Shown: piece after piece, positions 1 to 6,545 of the stretch | How the letters are laid out: every line of letters begins with the position of its first letter | Numbering within the stretch: position 1 is the stretch's first letter | Source: an uncultured Clostridia bacterium | GTDB taxonomy: Bacteria; Bacillota; Clostridia; Oscillospirales; CAG-272 | Assembly (NCBI GenBank): GCA_947627815.1 | Contig: CANQXN010000004.1 | Coordinates: 1-30,624, forward strand | Reading direction: 5' to 3' | Length of the DNA: 30,624 nucleotides | Made by a program: the position numbers and the translations under genes | The notes under the pieces: generated by a model | Database searches by the model: none | Seen by the model: only the letters and a program-made list of their open reading frames with translations | Told to the model about the DNA's origin: nothing

Positions 1-443
1 TCGTTGACTTCGGCCGCGACCCCGCCGCCGCCGTGCAGCGAGATGAAGAGCGGGTAACCGTCCGCCGGTTTTTGCCCGCGAATGACGGTGCTGACTTTCA
101 TTTTTTGCTGACCGATCGTGACATAAGTGATTTGGCCGCCGATGAGTTCTTTGGCGCGCGTGGCGGGGAGGGAGGCGACATAGGCTTCAAACGCCGCCTC
201 GCGGTCGGCTTTGATCTCGGCGCTCACCGCTTCGGCGTCCTTGTCTGTGGGGTCGTCGGTCGACGGAGCGTCGGTCGACGGGTCGTTCGTCGACGAAGCG
301 TCGGTGCTTGCGGGATCGTTTGTCGGATCGCTTGTCGGGTCATCTGCCGGTTCTGCCGGCGTGGTTTCGTCTTCCCCGCCGCAGGCGGCGAGCGGCAGCG
401 CCATCAGCAAGAGGCAGAGGAGGAAAAGAAGTGCTTTTTTCAT
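1..443 (-). CDS. Lipoprotein, probable secreted esterase/hydrolase (3' end outside window)
   Basis: The frame opens with ATG at 443, preceded by GAAAGGGAA, and stays open for 147 codons to the window edge. Residues 1-20 are a typical signal peptide (two lysines, then a leucine-rich core) ending in the lipobox LAAC with the lipidated cysteine at residue 21, so the protein should be anchored on the outer face of the membrane. Residues about 22-65 are an Asp/Ser/Thr/Pro linker with short tandem STD-type repeats. Near residues 137-141 stands LHGGGG, which looks like the oxyanion-hole HGGG of alpha/beta hydrolases (PHB depolymerase or esterase type). The catalytic serine would lie outside the window. 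It follows thyX by 65 nt and may share its transcript. The lipoprotein call is firm; the hydrolase call is an inference. Confidence 0.75.
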   Translation of the reverse strand, partial: MKKALLFLLCLLLMALPLAACGGEDETTPAEPADDPTSDPTNDPASTDASSTNDPSTDAPSTDDPTDKDAEAVSAEIKADREAAFEAYVASLPATRAKELIGGQITYVTIGQQKMKVSTVIRGQKPADGYPLFISLHGGGGVAAEVN

Positions 444-508
444 ACAAAATTCCCTTTCAGAGATAGAAAAGTGAAAAACTGTGCGATTTCGGACGGGCGC
501 GGGGAGGA

Positions 509-1264
509 TCAGCCGTTGGCTTTTTGGGTCTTTCGCCACGGCTTGCCGCAGGAGAGGGCGCCCTCCGGGCAGGGGCCTGTCAGGCAGGGCGGGCCCGCCT
601 TGGCAAAGAGGGTGGGCGCCACTTCCTTGACTAAGCGGAGCATTTCGGCGGCGAGCTGCCGAATTTCCCATTGCGCGCGGTTGCAGCAGCGCTGGCGGAA
701 GAAATTGTACAACGAGCGGGCGTTCATGGTCACGACCATGCGGGTGTCGCAGGCGTTGGGCAGGACAAAGCGCGCGTCCTCGTTGGCTTTTTTGCCGGCG
801 GCGAAGGCGGCGTCCTTTTCACTCATGCCGGCGGCTATGTTTTCGGCGGTGTATTTGTCGCAAAGCAGCGCGCGCAGGCGGCGGTAGACTTCGGCGTCGT
901 GTTCCATTTCGGCCTCAAACAGCGCTTTGGCCTCGGGGATCGCCTCGATCTCGGGCGGCAGGATGTAGGCAAAGGACGACTTGTCCACATAGCGCTGGCT
1001 CTGCACCGAATAGGAGGCGATCCTGTGCCGCGTGATCTGCGCAAGGCAGGCGCGGGAGACGCCTTCGATGCCGAAGGTGAAGCTCACATGTTCGATCGGG
1101 CTTTCGTGGCCGAGCGAGGCGAGGTGCGCGAGGAAAGCCTCGGTTTTTTCAGGCGTCAAGTTTGACAAAAGCGTGTCAATGTCGCTTTTGGCGTAGCAGA
1201 GCTTGGCCGCCGCCGCGACGATTGTTTCGGGATGAGGGGTGTAGGTGAGGAGCGTGACTTTCAT
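509..1264 (-). CDS. thyX: Flavin-dependent thymidylate synthase ThyX
   Basis: ThyX makes dTMP from dUMP using methylene-tetrahydrofolate, FAD and NADPH. The family signature RHRx7S is present at residues 79-89 (RHRIASYSVQS), followed by QRY. The C-terminal half carries the expected NARSLYNFFRQRCC and AQWEIR segments that bind dUMP and FAD. I chose ATG at 1264 (251 residues) because GGGAGGA lies just upstream, and because the frame upstream of it overlaps hslO and gives proline/arginine-rich non-protein-like sequence. The C-terminus has a Cys-containing tail (PPCLTGPCPEGALSC) seen in several Firmicutes ThyX proteins. It lies 13 nt after hslO and is probably cotranscribed with murC and hslO. 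Cytoplasmic. No thyA is seen here. Confidence 0.95.
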   Translation of the reverse strand: MKVTLLTYTPHPETIVAAAAKLCYAKSDIDTLLSNLTPEKTEAFLAHLASLGHESPIEHVSFTFGIEGVSRACLAQITRHRIASYSVQSQRYVDKSSFAYILPPEIEAIPEAKALFEAEMEHDAEVYRRLRALLCDKYTAENIAAGMSEKDAAFAAGKKANEDARFVLPNACDTRMVVTMNARSLYNFFRQRCCNRAQWEIRQLAAEMLRLVKEVAPTLFAKAGPPCLTGPCPEGALSCGKPWRKTQKANG

Positions 1265-1277
1265 AAAATCCTCCCGA

Positions 1278-2231
1278 TCAGGACTCGGATGCCGGCTTTG
1301 CCGGCTCGTCGGCAGGTTCCGCCGGCTCGGCGTCCGATGTCGCGGCGGCCTCTTCGGCGGCTGCCGCTTGACGCAGGCGTTCGATGTCGGCGCCGTCAAA
1401 TTCGTATACTTTATCGCAGAATTGGCAGGTGATTTTCATCACCTTTTCTTCCGAAAGAATGCGGAAGAGTTCATAGGGCGAGAGGGAAAGGAGCGCGCGC
1501 CCCACGCGCTCGCGGCTGCAAGTACACCGGTAGCCCACCGAGAGCGTGTCGAAGGCGTCATAGGGGACGCCTGCCAGCGCCAAATCGGCGATCGCGCGGT
1601 TGTCAAGCCCTGCGTCAAACAGGCGGGAGATATTCGCAAGCGCGGGCAGATTCTTTTCGATGGCGGCGATCGTCTCCTCGGCGGCAAAGGGCAAAAGCTG
1701 GATCAAGACGCCGCCCGCCGCCTGGCAGTGGCCGTCTCTGCCGACAAGCACGCCCAAAGAACACACGGTGGGGATCTGCTCGCTTTCGGCGTAATATTTT
1801 GTGATGTCCTCGGCGATCTCGCCGCTTGTGATGTCAATGATGCCCACATACGGCTCGCCTGTCCCCACATCTTTGGACACCTGCAAGGTGCCGCGCCCCA
1901 CAGCCCTGCCCACATCGAGCTTGCCTTTGGCGTTCAGGGGCAGATCGACCGAGGGGTTCTGCACATAGCCGCGCACATTGCCTTTGTAATCGGAAACCGC
2001 GAGCAGATGCCCGCAGGGGCCGTCGCCTTTGAAATGCACCGAAAGCGAATTGCCGGGGTCTTTCAGCGTGGTTCCCATGAGTGAAGTGACGGTGAGCAAG
2101 CGCCCGAGCGCCGCCGCCGCGACCGGCGAGAGCGCGTGAATGCGGATCGCCTCCTCCACGATGTCTTTGGCATTGATCACTAAAATCTGCGCCGACCCGT
2201 CATGGGTCATGCCGCGAAAAATTTCTGCCAT
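1278..2231 (-). CDS. hslO: Hsp33, redox-regulated holdase chaperone
   Basis: Hsp33 is a cytoplasmic chaperone that is switched on by oxidation: four cysteines hold zinc when reduced and form disulfides under oxidative stress. Here the zinc site is complete, with CxC at residues 236 and 238 and CxxC at 269 and 272. The N-terminal fold shows the usual features (GRLLTVTSLMG, GPCGHLLAVSD, RGYVQNPSVDLP). The protein has 317 residues, slightly longer than the usual 290, because of an Ala/Glu/Pro-rich tail at about 288-317 after the zinc domain. Start ATG 2231 has GAGGAG seven nt upstream. It lies 56 nt behind murC and 13 nt before thyX, in the same direction. Confidence 0.95.
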   Translation of the reverse strand: MAEIFRGMTHDGSAQILVINAKDIVEEAIRIHALSPVAAAALGRLLTVTSLMGTTLKDPGNSLSVHFKGDGPCGHLLAVSDYKGNVRGYVQNPSVDLPLNAKGKLDVGRAVGRGTLQVSKDVGTGEPYVGIIDITSGEIAEDITKYYAESEQIPTVCSLGVLVGRDGHCQAAGGVLIQLLPFAAEETIAAIEKNLPALANISRLFDAGLDNRAIADLALAGVPYDAFDTLSVGYRCTCSRERVGRALLSLSPYELFRILSEEKVMKITCQFCDKVYEFDGADIERLRQAAAAEEAAATSDAEPAEPADEPAKPASES

Positions 2232-2287
2232 AGTTGTCTCCTCAAAACAAATTCTTTGCCCGTCAGCGGGCGGGGATCAGCGTTTCC

Positions 2288-3925
2288 TTACCGTTTGCCG
2301 CGCGGGGACTGGCCGTTGCGTAGCAGCAGGCGATTGGCAAGGAGCGTGGACAGGCGCTCGATGTCGCCGGCGCCCATGGTGAGGAGAATGTCGCCCGGTC
2401 TTGCGTCGTCAAGCATGACCGACGCGATGGCTTCCAAAGAATCAAAGGCCTGCGCGCCGGGAATGGCGGCGGCCAGCCGCTTGGAAGTGACCGAGGGGTC
2501 GGCAGGCTCCCGTGCGGCGTAAATGGGCGCAAGATAGAGCTTGTCGGCAAGGCGCAGCGCGGCGGCAAAGTCGTTGAAGAGGTCGCGGGTGCGGGAATAG
2601 GTATGCGGCTGAAACGCCACGAGCAGGCGGCGGTTTTCGCTTTTCAGCGCCGAGAGCGTCGCCTTGATTTCCGAGGGGTGATGGGCGTAATCGTCATAGA
2701 GCGTGACTTCTTTTTGATATTTTTTCTCAAGCCGACGGGCGGCGGGGCGGAAGTCGGCAAGCGCCGTGACGCTTTCGGCGGGGTCTACCCCGAGCGCCAT
2801 GCAGGCGGCGATGGCGGCCAAGGCGTTGGCGGCGTTGAAGCGCCCCGGCACCGGCAGGCTGACCGTCAGATCGCGCCCGCCCTCCGGCGTTTTCTTCGCC
2901 GGCTGGCCGTTATCCCAGGCTTTATGCCAGGGGGAACCCCAGGTTTCGCCCAAGCGGGCGTACCAGGCGGGGTCGTCTTTCACCGTGAGCGTGAAGCGAA
3001 TCCCCTCTTGTGTGGCGCAAAAGCCGTGTCCGTACAGATCGGCTTGGGGCGTTTCGAGCGAGAAGAGCAGAAGCTGTTTTTCGCTTCGGCCTTCCTGCCC
3101 CTTCCCTTCTCCGCCGTTGCCATACGAGCTGCCATAGGGGCTGCCGTACGAGCTGCCATTCGATTTCCCGTAGGGTTTGCCATTCTGTTTCCCGTACGGT
3201 TTGCCGTAAGGCGGGAGGCCGAAATCCTCCCACAGCACCGCTTCGGCGGCGGGGTCGTCGGCGTTGGCGACCACCACCGACGCTTCGCGGATCGAGGCGG
3301 AAAAGGCCGCCGTCACGGCGTTTAACGAGGGGTAAAAGTCGGTATGATCGAGTTCGGTGTTGGTCACGACCGCCACCGTCGGGTGGAAGTCGAGAAAGGC
3401 CGCTTTATATTCGCAGGCTTCATAGACAAAGCAGTCGTTGCCCCCGATGCGGTAGGCGCCTTTCAGGCAGGCGGTGGCGGCGCCGCTGACCACCGTGGGA
3501 TCCCGCCCGAGCGACAGAAGAATGTGCGCGATCATGGCCGTGGTCGTGCTTTTGCCGTGCGTGCCGGACACCCCGACCCTGTGCGGATAGGCGCTCATCA
3601 AGGCGCCCAAAAAGACGCTGCGGGGGATCAGCGGCAGCCCTTTGGCTTCGGCGGCGCGCAATTCCGGCACCTCTTTGGAGAGAGCGGCGGTATAAATCAC
3701 CGCCTCCGCGTCGCCGAGATTGTCCGCCGCGTGTCCGATCGCTACGGGAATGCCTTGCTCTTTTAACAAAACAACGGTTTTGTTTTCACTGCGATCCGAA
3801 CCTGTCACGCTATGCCCCATGCGCTTGGCGATCATCGCCAGCGAGGACATGCTGATCCCACCGATGCCCGCAAAATGCAGGCGCCGTTTCTCTTTTAAAA
3901 AGTCAATGAGTTGTGTTTGTTTCAT
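2288..3925 (-). CDS. murC: UDP-N-acetylmuramate--L-alanine ligase MurC
   Basis: MurC adds L-alanine to UDP-MurNAc in cytoplasmic peptidoglycan precursor synthesis, using ATP. Visible motifs are the N-terminal nucleotide fold HFAGIGGISMSSLA (17-30), the P-loop SGTHGKSTT (120-128), GRFNAANALAA (361-371), the Mur-ligase signature YDDYAHHPSE (410-419) and the C-terminal FQPHTYSRT and MGAGD. At 545 residues it is clearly longer than the usual 430-470. The excess lies mainly in the central domain: residues 239-270 form a Tyr-Gly-Lys/Ser repeat, and about 327-350 form a second loop. All catalytic motifs are intact, so it should be active. ATG 3925 has GGTAGGGAA upstream. A hairpin leader and a modest promoter lie upstream, back to back with spoVG. 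Confidence 0.96.
   Translation of the reverse strand: MKQTQLIDFLKEKRRLHFAGIGGISMSSLAMIAKRMGHSVTGSDRSENKTVVLLKEQGIPVAIGHAADNLGDAEAVIYTAALSKEVPELRAAEAKGLPLIPRSVFLGALMSAYPHRVGVSGTHGKSTTTAMIAHILLSLGRDPTVVSGAATACLKGAYRIGGNDCFVYEACEYKAAFLDFHPTVAVVTNTELDHTDFYPSLNAVTAAFSASIREASVVVANADDPAAEAVLWEDFGLPPYGKPYGKQNGKPYGKSNGSSYGSPYGSSYGNGGEGKGQEGRSEKQLLLFSLETPQADLYGHGFCATQEGIRFTLTVKDDPAWYARLGETWGSPWHKAWDNGQPAKKTPEGGRDLTVSLPVPGRFNAANALAAIAACMALGVDPAESVTALADFRPAARRLEKKYQKEVTLYDDYAHHPSEIKATLSALKSENRRLLVAFQPHTYSRTRDLFNDFAAALRLADKLYLAPIYAAREPADPSVTSKRLAAAIPGAQAFDSLEAIASVMLDDARPGDILLTMGAGDIERLSTLLANRLLLRNGQSPRGKR
3113..3211 (-). repeat. In-frame YGK/YGS tandem repeat inside murC
   Basis: The coding strand repeats short units reading Tyr-Gly-Lys/Ser-Pro/Asn/Ser (residues 239-270 of MurC), with the DNA words TACGG and GGCAAACC or GGCAGCTC recurring. 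It interrupts the central ATP-binding domain between the adenine-side segment (DDPAAEAVLWEDFG) and the next strand (QLLLFSL). This is a low-complexity insertion, probably grown by replication slippage. Confidence 0.8.
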
Positions 3926-3944
3926 TTTGATTCCCTACCGCTTC

Positions 3945-3991
3945 GCGCGCTTGCTTTTCCTTTTTTTGGGAAAAAAACAGAAAAAGCGCGC
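3945..3991 (-). promoter_or_regulatory. Hairpin in the murC leader
   Basis: GCGCGCTT (3945-3952) pairs with AAGCGCGC (3984-3991); inside it TTTTCC runs face GGGAAAA runs, so the stem can extend. It lies between the proposed murC promoter and its start codon. On the minus strand it would form an RNA stem 20 nt before the start. Function unknown. Confidence 0.4.
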
Positions 3992-4004
3992 CGTTTGTAA
4001 AATA

Positions 4005-4033
4005 AATTTACTTTGTTAATCAATTGTTTTCAA
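4005..4033 (-). promoter_or_regulatory. Possible murC promoter
   Basis: On the minus strand TTGAAA (4033-4028), 17 bp, TAAATT (4010-4005). The -35 is good and the -10 matches only partly. It would drive murC, hslO and thyX. Confidence 0.4.
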
Positions 4034-4038
4034 ATTGT

Positions 4039-4069
4039 TTGGAAAAAGGAAATGAATGGCGTTTATAAT
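4039..4069 (+). promoter_or_regulatory. Possible spoVG promoter
   Basis: A perfect -10 TATAAT stands at 4064-4069, with TTGGAA at 4039-4044 as a weak -35 at a long spacing of 19 bp. In Bacillus spoVG is driven by sigma H; I do not see a convincing sigma-H pair here, so the -10 suggests a vegetative promoter. Confidence 0.45.
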
Positions 4070-4121
4070 GCAGACAAGGGATATTGGAATTTATAACGAA
4101 CCGGGACGAAAGGAAAAAACA

Positions 4122-4388
4122 ATGGAAATTACCGACATTAAAATTCGCAAACTTTTTGATGATGACGGCACCATGAAAGCCGTTGCGTCCGTTACCTTCG
4201 ACAACGAGCTGGCGTTGCACGATGTCAAGGTTATTTATGCCAATGAAAAACTTTTTATCGTGATGCCCAGCCGCAAAAACGCCGACGGCACTTACCGCGA
4301 TGTCGTTCACCCCATCAACCGCGACTTCCGCGAGAAGCTGAGCAGCGCCGTCATCGACGCCTACCACAAAGCCATTTCAGAGGAGTAA
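4122..4388 (+). CDS. spoVG: SpoVG, RNA/DNA-binding regulator
   Basis: SpoVG is a small nucleic-acid-binding protein that affects septum formation and sporulation, and virulence or capsule genes in other Firmicutes. The whole protein (88 residues) matches the family: MEITDIKIRKL at the start, ASVTFDNELALHDVKVI, the near-invariant FIVMPSRKNADGTYRDVVHPIN, and the C-terminal helix REKLSSAVIDAYHKAI. I chose ATG 4122 because GAAAGGAAA lies 8 nt upstream and the family begins exactly there. It is slightly shorter than the Bacillus protein (97), lacking the C-terminal tail. It is a single-gene transcript divergent from murC and convergent with nth. Confidence 0.96.
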   Translation: MEITDIKIRKLFDDDGTMKAVASVTFDNELALHDVKVIYANEKLFIVMPSRKNADGTYRDVVHPINRDFREKLSSAVIDAYHKAISEE

Positions 4389-4399
4389 TTTTTTCTTTT

Positions 4400-4424
4400 C
4401 TTCCCTTTTTGGAAAAAAGGGAAG
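4400..4424. repeat. Hairpin behind spoVG
   Basis: CTTCCCTTTT (4400-4409) and AAAAGGGAAG (4415-4424) pair perfectly around a 5-nt loop, 11 nt after the spoVG stop. There is no T-run behind it on the plus strand, so a terminator role is uncertain; the Rho-independent terminator of spoVG is more likely the one at 4533-4565. Confidence 0.45.
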
Positions 4425-4510
4425 CGGAAAAACTTTATCCGGGGGGAAAAATTATTTCTTGCCCCTTTTTGAAGCTTTTTCGGAGTTAAAGTCTTGTAAT
4501 TATTTATTTT

Positions 4511-4656
4511 TTCCCTTTTTTAAAGTTCTTTTGGTCCTTTTCTTTCAAGAAAAGGACCTTTTTTTATTCTTTCCCTTTTTTGAAGGGGTGCGGGGAAACT
4601 TTTTTCCAAAAAGGTTCCCCGCTAGGAAACTTTTTTCTCAAAAAAGGTTCCCCGCT
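4511..4656. repeat. Cluster of three hairpin repeats (copies A, A2, A3) between spoVG and nth
   Basis: Copy A has flank CCCTTTTTTAAAGTTCTT (4513-4530) and a perfect 12-bp stem GGTCCTTTTCTT / AAGAAAAGGACC with loop TC (4533-4558). Copy A2 has flank CCCTTTTTTGAAGGGGTG (4573-4590) and stem GCGGGGAA.CTTTTT / AAAAAGG.TTCCCCGC (4590-4622). Copy A3 repeats the stem only (4625-4651). The cluster begins directly at the nth stop codon (4655) when read on the minus strand. The same family occurs at 10821, 17510 and 30102-30287. Confidence 0.8.
4533..4565 (+). terminator. Rho-independent terminator for spoVG (stem of repeat copy A)
   Basis: The 12-bp perfect stem at 4533-4558 is followed at once by TTTTTTTATT, the classic form on the plus strand. 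This is the copy of the repeat family that most clearly terminates transcription. Confidence 0.7.
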
Positions 4657-5332
4657 ACACCACTTTTTTACATAACCCCTCAAGCGGGCAAGTGGAGCAG
4701 ACATTGCCGCGCGCGGGGCAGTATTCGCGGCCAAACAGCACAAGGCGGTGGCAGAAATCCGCCTGTTCTTCGGGGTCAATGAGTGCCGAAAGGGTGCGTT
4801 CCACCTTTTCCGGCGTGTTGTCGGAAAGCGGAGCCAGCCCTAAGCGGTGGCTGATGCGGAGGCAGTGGGTGTCGACGACCACAGCGGGCTTCTTGTAGAT
4901 GTCGCCCAAAAGCAAATTGGCGATTTTGCGCCCCACGCCGGGCAAAGTCAAAAGCTCCTCCATTGTGTCGGGCAGAACGCCGCCGTAGACCTCGACCAGC
5001 CTGCGCGAGGCGTTCACAAGATCCCGCGCCTTGGTCTGATACAAGCCGCAGGAGAAAATGTAAGGCTCGATGTCTTTGCTCGAAGCCGCCGCCATCGCTT
5101 CGGCGGTCGGATAGGCGGCAAAGAGCTTTTCCGAAACCTGATTCACCCGCGCGTCGGTGCATTGCGCCGAAAGCCGCCCCATCACGAGGAGCCGCCAGGG
5201 GTCGCCTTCGTAGCGCAGCGCGCAGACCGCGTCGGGATAGAGCGCCTTTAACGCCGCGACGATCGCCGCCGCATGGGCTTTTGCATCAGCATAGCTGCCT
5301 GCACCGGCTGATTCCACCAAAGTCTTTGACAA
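4655..5332 (-). CDS. nth: Endonuclease III (DNA glycosylase/AP lyase)
   Basis: Nth removes oxidised pyrimidines and nicks the DNA backbone in base excision repair. Visible are the helix-hairpin-helix LPGVGRKIANLLL (130-142) with the catalytic lysine at 136, the catalytic aspartate in VVVDTHCLR (D154), and the 4Fe-4S cluster C-x6-C-x2-C-x5-C at 205, 212, 215 and 221. Its 225 residues compare with about 211 in E. coli. The start is a TTG at 5332 with AAAGGAAG upstream; no in-frame ATG exists before the conserved core, so a TTG start is likely. It is last in the run yfbR, U32, dut, maf, nth, 33 nt behind maf, and ends directly on a hairpin repeat. Confidence 0.94.
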   Translation of the reverse strand: MSKTLVESAGAGSYADAKAHAAAIVAALKALYPDAVCALRYEGDPWRLLVMGRLSAQCTDARVNQVSEKLFAAYPTAEAMAAASSKDIEPYIFSCGLYQTKARDLVNASRRLVEVYGGVLPDTMEELLTLPGVGRKIANLLLGDIYKKPAVVVDTHCLRISHRLGLAPLSDNTPEKVERTLSALIDPEEQADFCHRLVLFGREYCPARGNVCSTCPLEGLCKKVV

Positions 5333-5365
5333 ACCGCCACTTCCTTTCCTTCCTTATTATATATA

Positions 5366-5953
5366 TTACGCCTTCTTTTGGTAGTCGAGCAGAGAAAGGC
5401 CGAAGACCCGCCGCAGCGCCAGCTCAAGTTGCGCGAGAGGCAGGCCGACCACATTGTCGAAGCTGCCGCTTATGCGGGAGACAAAAAAACCTGCCGATTC
5501 CTGAATGCCGTAGCCGCCGGCCTTGTCAAACGGCGCCTCGCGGCGAATGTAGCCATCGATTTCCTCGGCGGATAAAGGGCGGAAGAATACCTCGGTCGTC
5601 ACCGCCTCGGCAAAGAGAGCGCCGCCGTGACCGATGGCAAAGGCGGTCAAGACCTCGTGTCCCCGACCCGACAGCTTTGCTAACATGGCGTGAGCGTCCG
5701 CGGCGTCGCGCGGCTTGCCGAAAATCACGCCGTCGCAGGACACCACCGTGTCGGCGGCCACCACGAGATCGGCGGGGGAAAAGCGGCCGATCACCGCCGC
5801 CGCCTTGCGTTTGGCCAAGGTGAGGACATAGTCGGCGGGGGAGGCAAAGGTGTCCACATGTTCGTCTACGCCGGCGTCAAGCGCCTGAAAGTCAAGCCCG
5901 AGGCGGGCAAACATCTCGCGCCGCCGCGCGGAGGTGGAAGCAAGGATCAACAT
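5366..5953 (-). CDS. maf: Maf-family nucleoside triphosphate pyrophosphatase
   Basis: Maf proteins hydrolyse dTTP, UTP or modified NTPs to the monophosphate and pyrophosphate, cleaning the nucleotide pool; overproduction blocks septation in Bacillus. All signatures are present: STSARRREM (6-14), the catalytic aspartate in AADTVV (D68), FGKP (78-81), FDKAGGYGIQ (142-151) and GSFDNVVGLPL (163-173). Its 195 residues are typical. ATG 5953 has GGAGAGGAT upstream. It lies 94 nt behind dut, with a strong hairpin in that gap, and 33 nt before nth. Confidence 0.95.
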   Translation of the reverse strand: MLILASTSARRREMFARLGLDFQALDAGVDEHVDTFASPADYVLTLAKRKAAAVIGRFSPADLVVAADTVVSCDGVIFGKPRDAADAHAMLAKLSGRGHEVLTAFAIGHGGALFAEAVTTEVFFRPLSAEEIDGYIRREAPFDKAGGYGIQESAGFFVSRISGSFDNVVGLPLAQLELALRRVFGLSLLDYQKKA

Positions 5954-6007
5954 AAAAATATCCTCTCCGATAGTTAAGAATATGAAACATAAGGAAAAAA
6001 GTGACTG

Positions 6008-6060
6008 CCACTGCGGGTACTTGAGCTTCCCGCTTGTGTGGGAAGTTCAAGTACCAGTGG
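6008..6060 (-). terminator. Large hairpin spanning the dut stop codon
   Basis: CCACT...GGTACTTGA...CTTCCC on one side and GGGAAG...TCAAGTACC.AGTGG on the other form an imperfect 53-nt palindrome. Read on the minus strand it begins in the last codons of dut, contains its TGA, and is followed by CAGTCACTTTTTTCC, so it can act as a terminator or attenuator ahead of maf and nth. Confidence 0.65.
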
Positions 6061-6502
6061 AGCCGAAGCCGCCCGCGCCCCGTTCGGTGGCGTCGATTTT
6101 GTCGACCGGGCAGAGGGTGGGAACAAGACAGGGCAGGATCAAAAGCTGGCAGATCCGCTCGCCGGGGGCAATCTCGTACGGCGCGTCTGACAAATTGACG
6201 GCGGAGAAGAAAATTTCGCCCCGATAGTCGGAATCGATGACGCCGATCCCGTTGGCCGCCGTGATGCCCTTTTTGGCAGAAAGCCCGCTGCGGGCGGCCA
6301 AAATGCCGACATACCCCGCAGGGATGGCGGCGGCAAGGCCGGTGGGGATCAGCCGCCGTTCGCCCGGCAAAAGCACAAGGGGCGCGTCCAGCGCGGCGCA
6401 GAGATCAAAGCCCGCGCTGCCCGGCGTGGCCTGTTTGGGCAAAAGCGCATTTTCGCGCAGTTTAACGACCGGCAAAGTCGGAATGGGAGAAAGTTGCGAC
6501 AT
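6047..6502 (-). CDS. dut: dUTP diphosphatase (trimeric dUTPase)
   Basis: Dut converts dUTP to dUMP and pyrophosphate, keeping uracil out of DNA and feeding dUMP to ThyX. All five trimeric dUTPase motifs are present in order: PGSAGFDL (27-34), ARSG (70-73), NGIGVIDSDYRGE (84-96), GERICQLLI (114-122) and RGAGGFGSTG (141-150). I chose ATG 6502 (151 residues, typical size) because CAGGAGG lies seven nt upstream; a longer frame upstream only overlaps the U32 gene with unrelated sequence. It follows the U32 gene by 43 nt. Confidence 0.96.
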   Translation of the reverse strand: MSQLSPIPTLPVVKLRENALLPKQATPGSAGFDLCAALDAPLVLLPGERRLIPTGLAAAIPAGYVGILAARSGLSAKKGITAANGIGVIDSDYRGEIFFSAVNLSDAPYEIAPGERICQLLILPCLVPTLCPVDKIDATERGAGGFGSTGT

Positions 6503-6545
6503 AAAAACCTCCTGAGAAACAAGCGACGCAAAAACCGGCGGCGCG

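Noticed and set aside
33..887. Plus-strand frame opposite the lipoprotein and thyX
   Set aside because: Arginine/cysteine-rich shadow without a protein-like pattern.
1265..1399. N-terminal extension of ThyX
   Set aside because: Overlaps the end of hslO, is Pro/Arg-rich, and a strong ribosome site marks ATG 1264.
4041..4060. Sigma-H promoter for spoVG
   Set aside because: AGGAAAT and GAAT words occur but directly adjacent, without the needed spacing.
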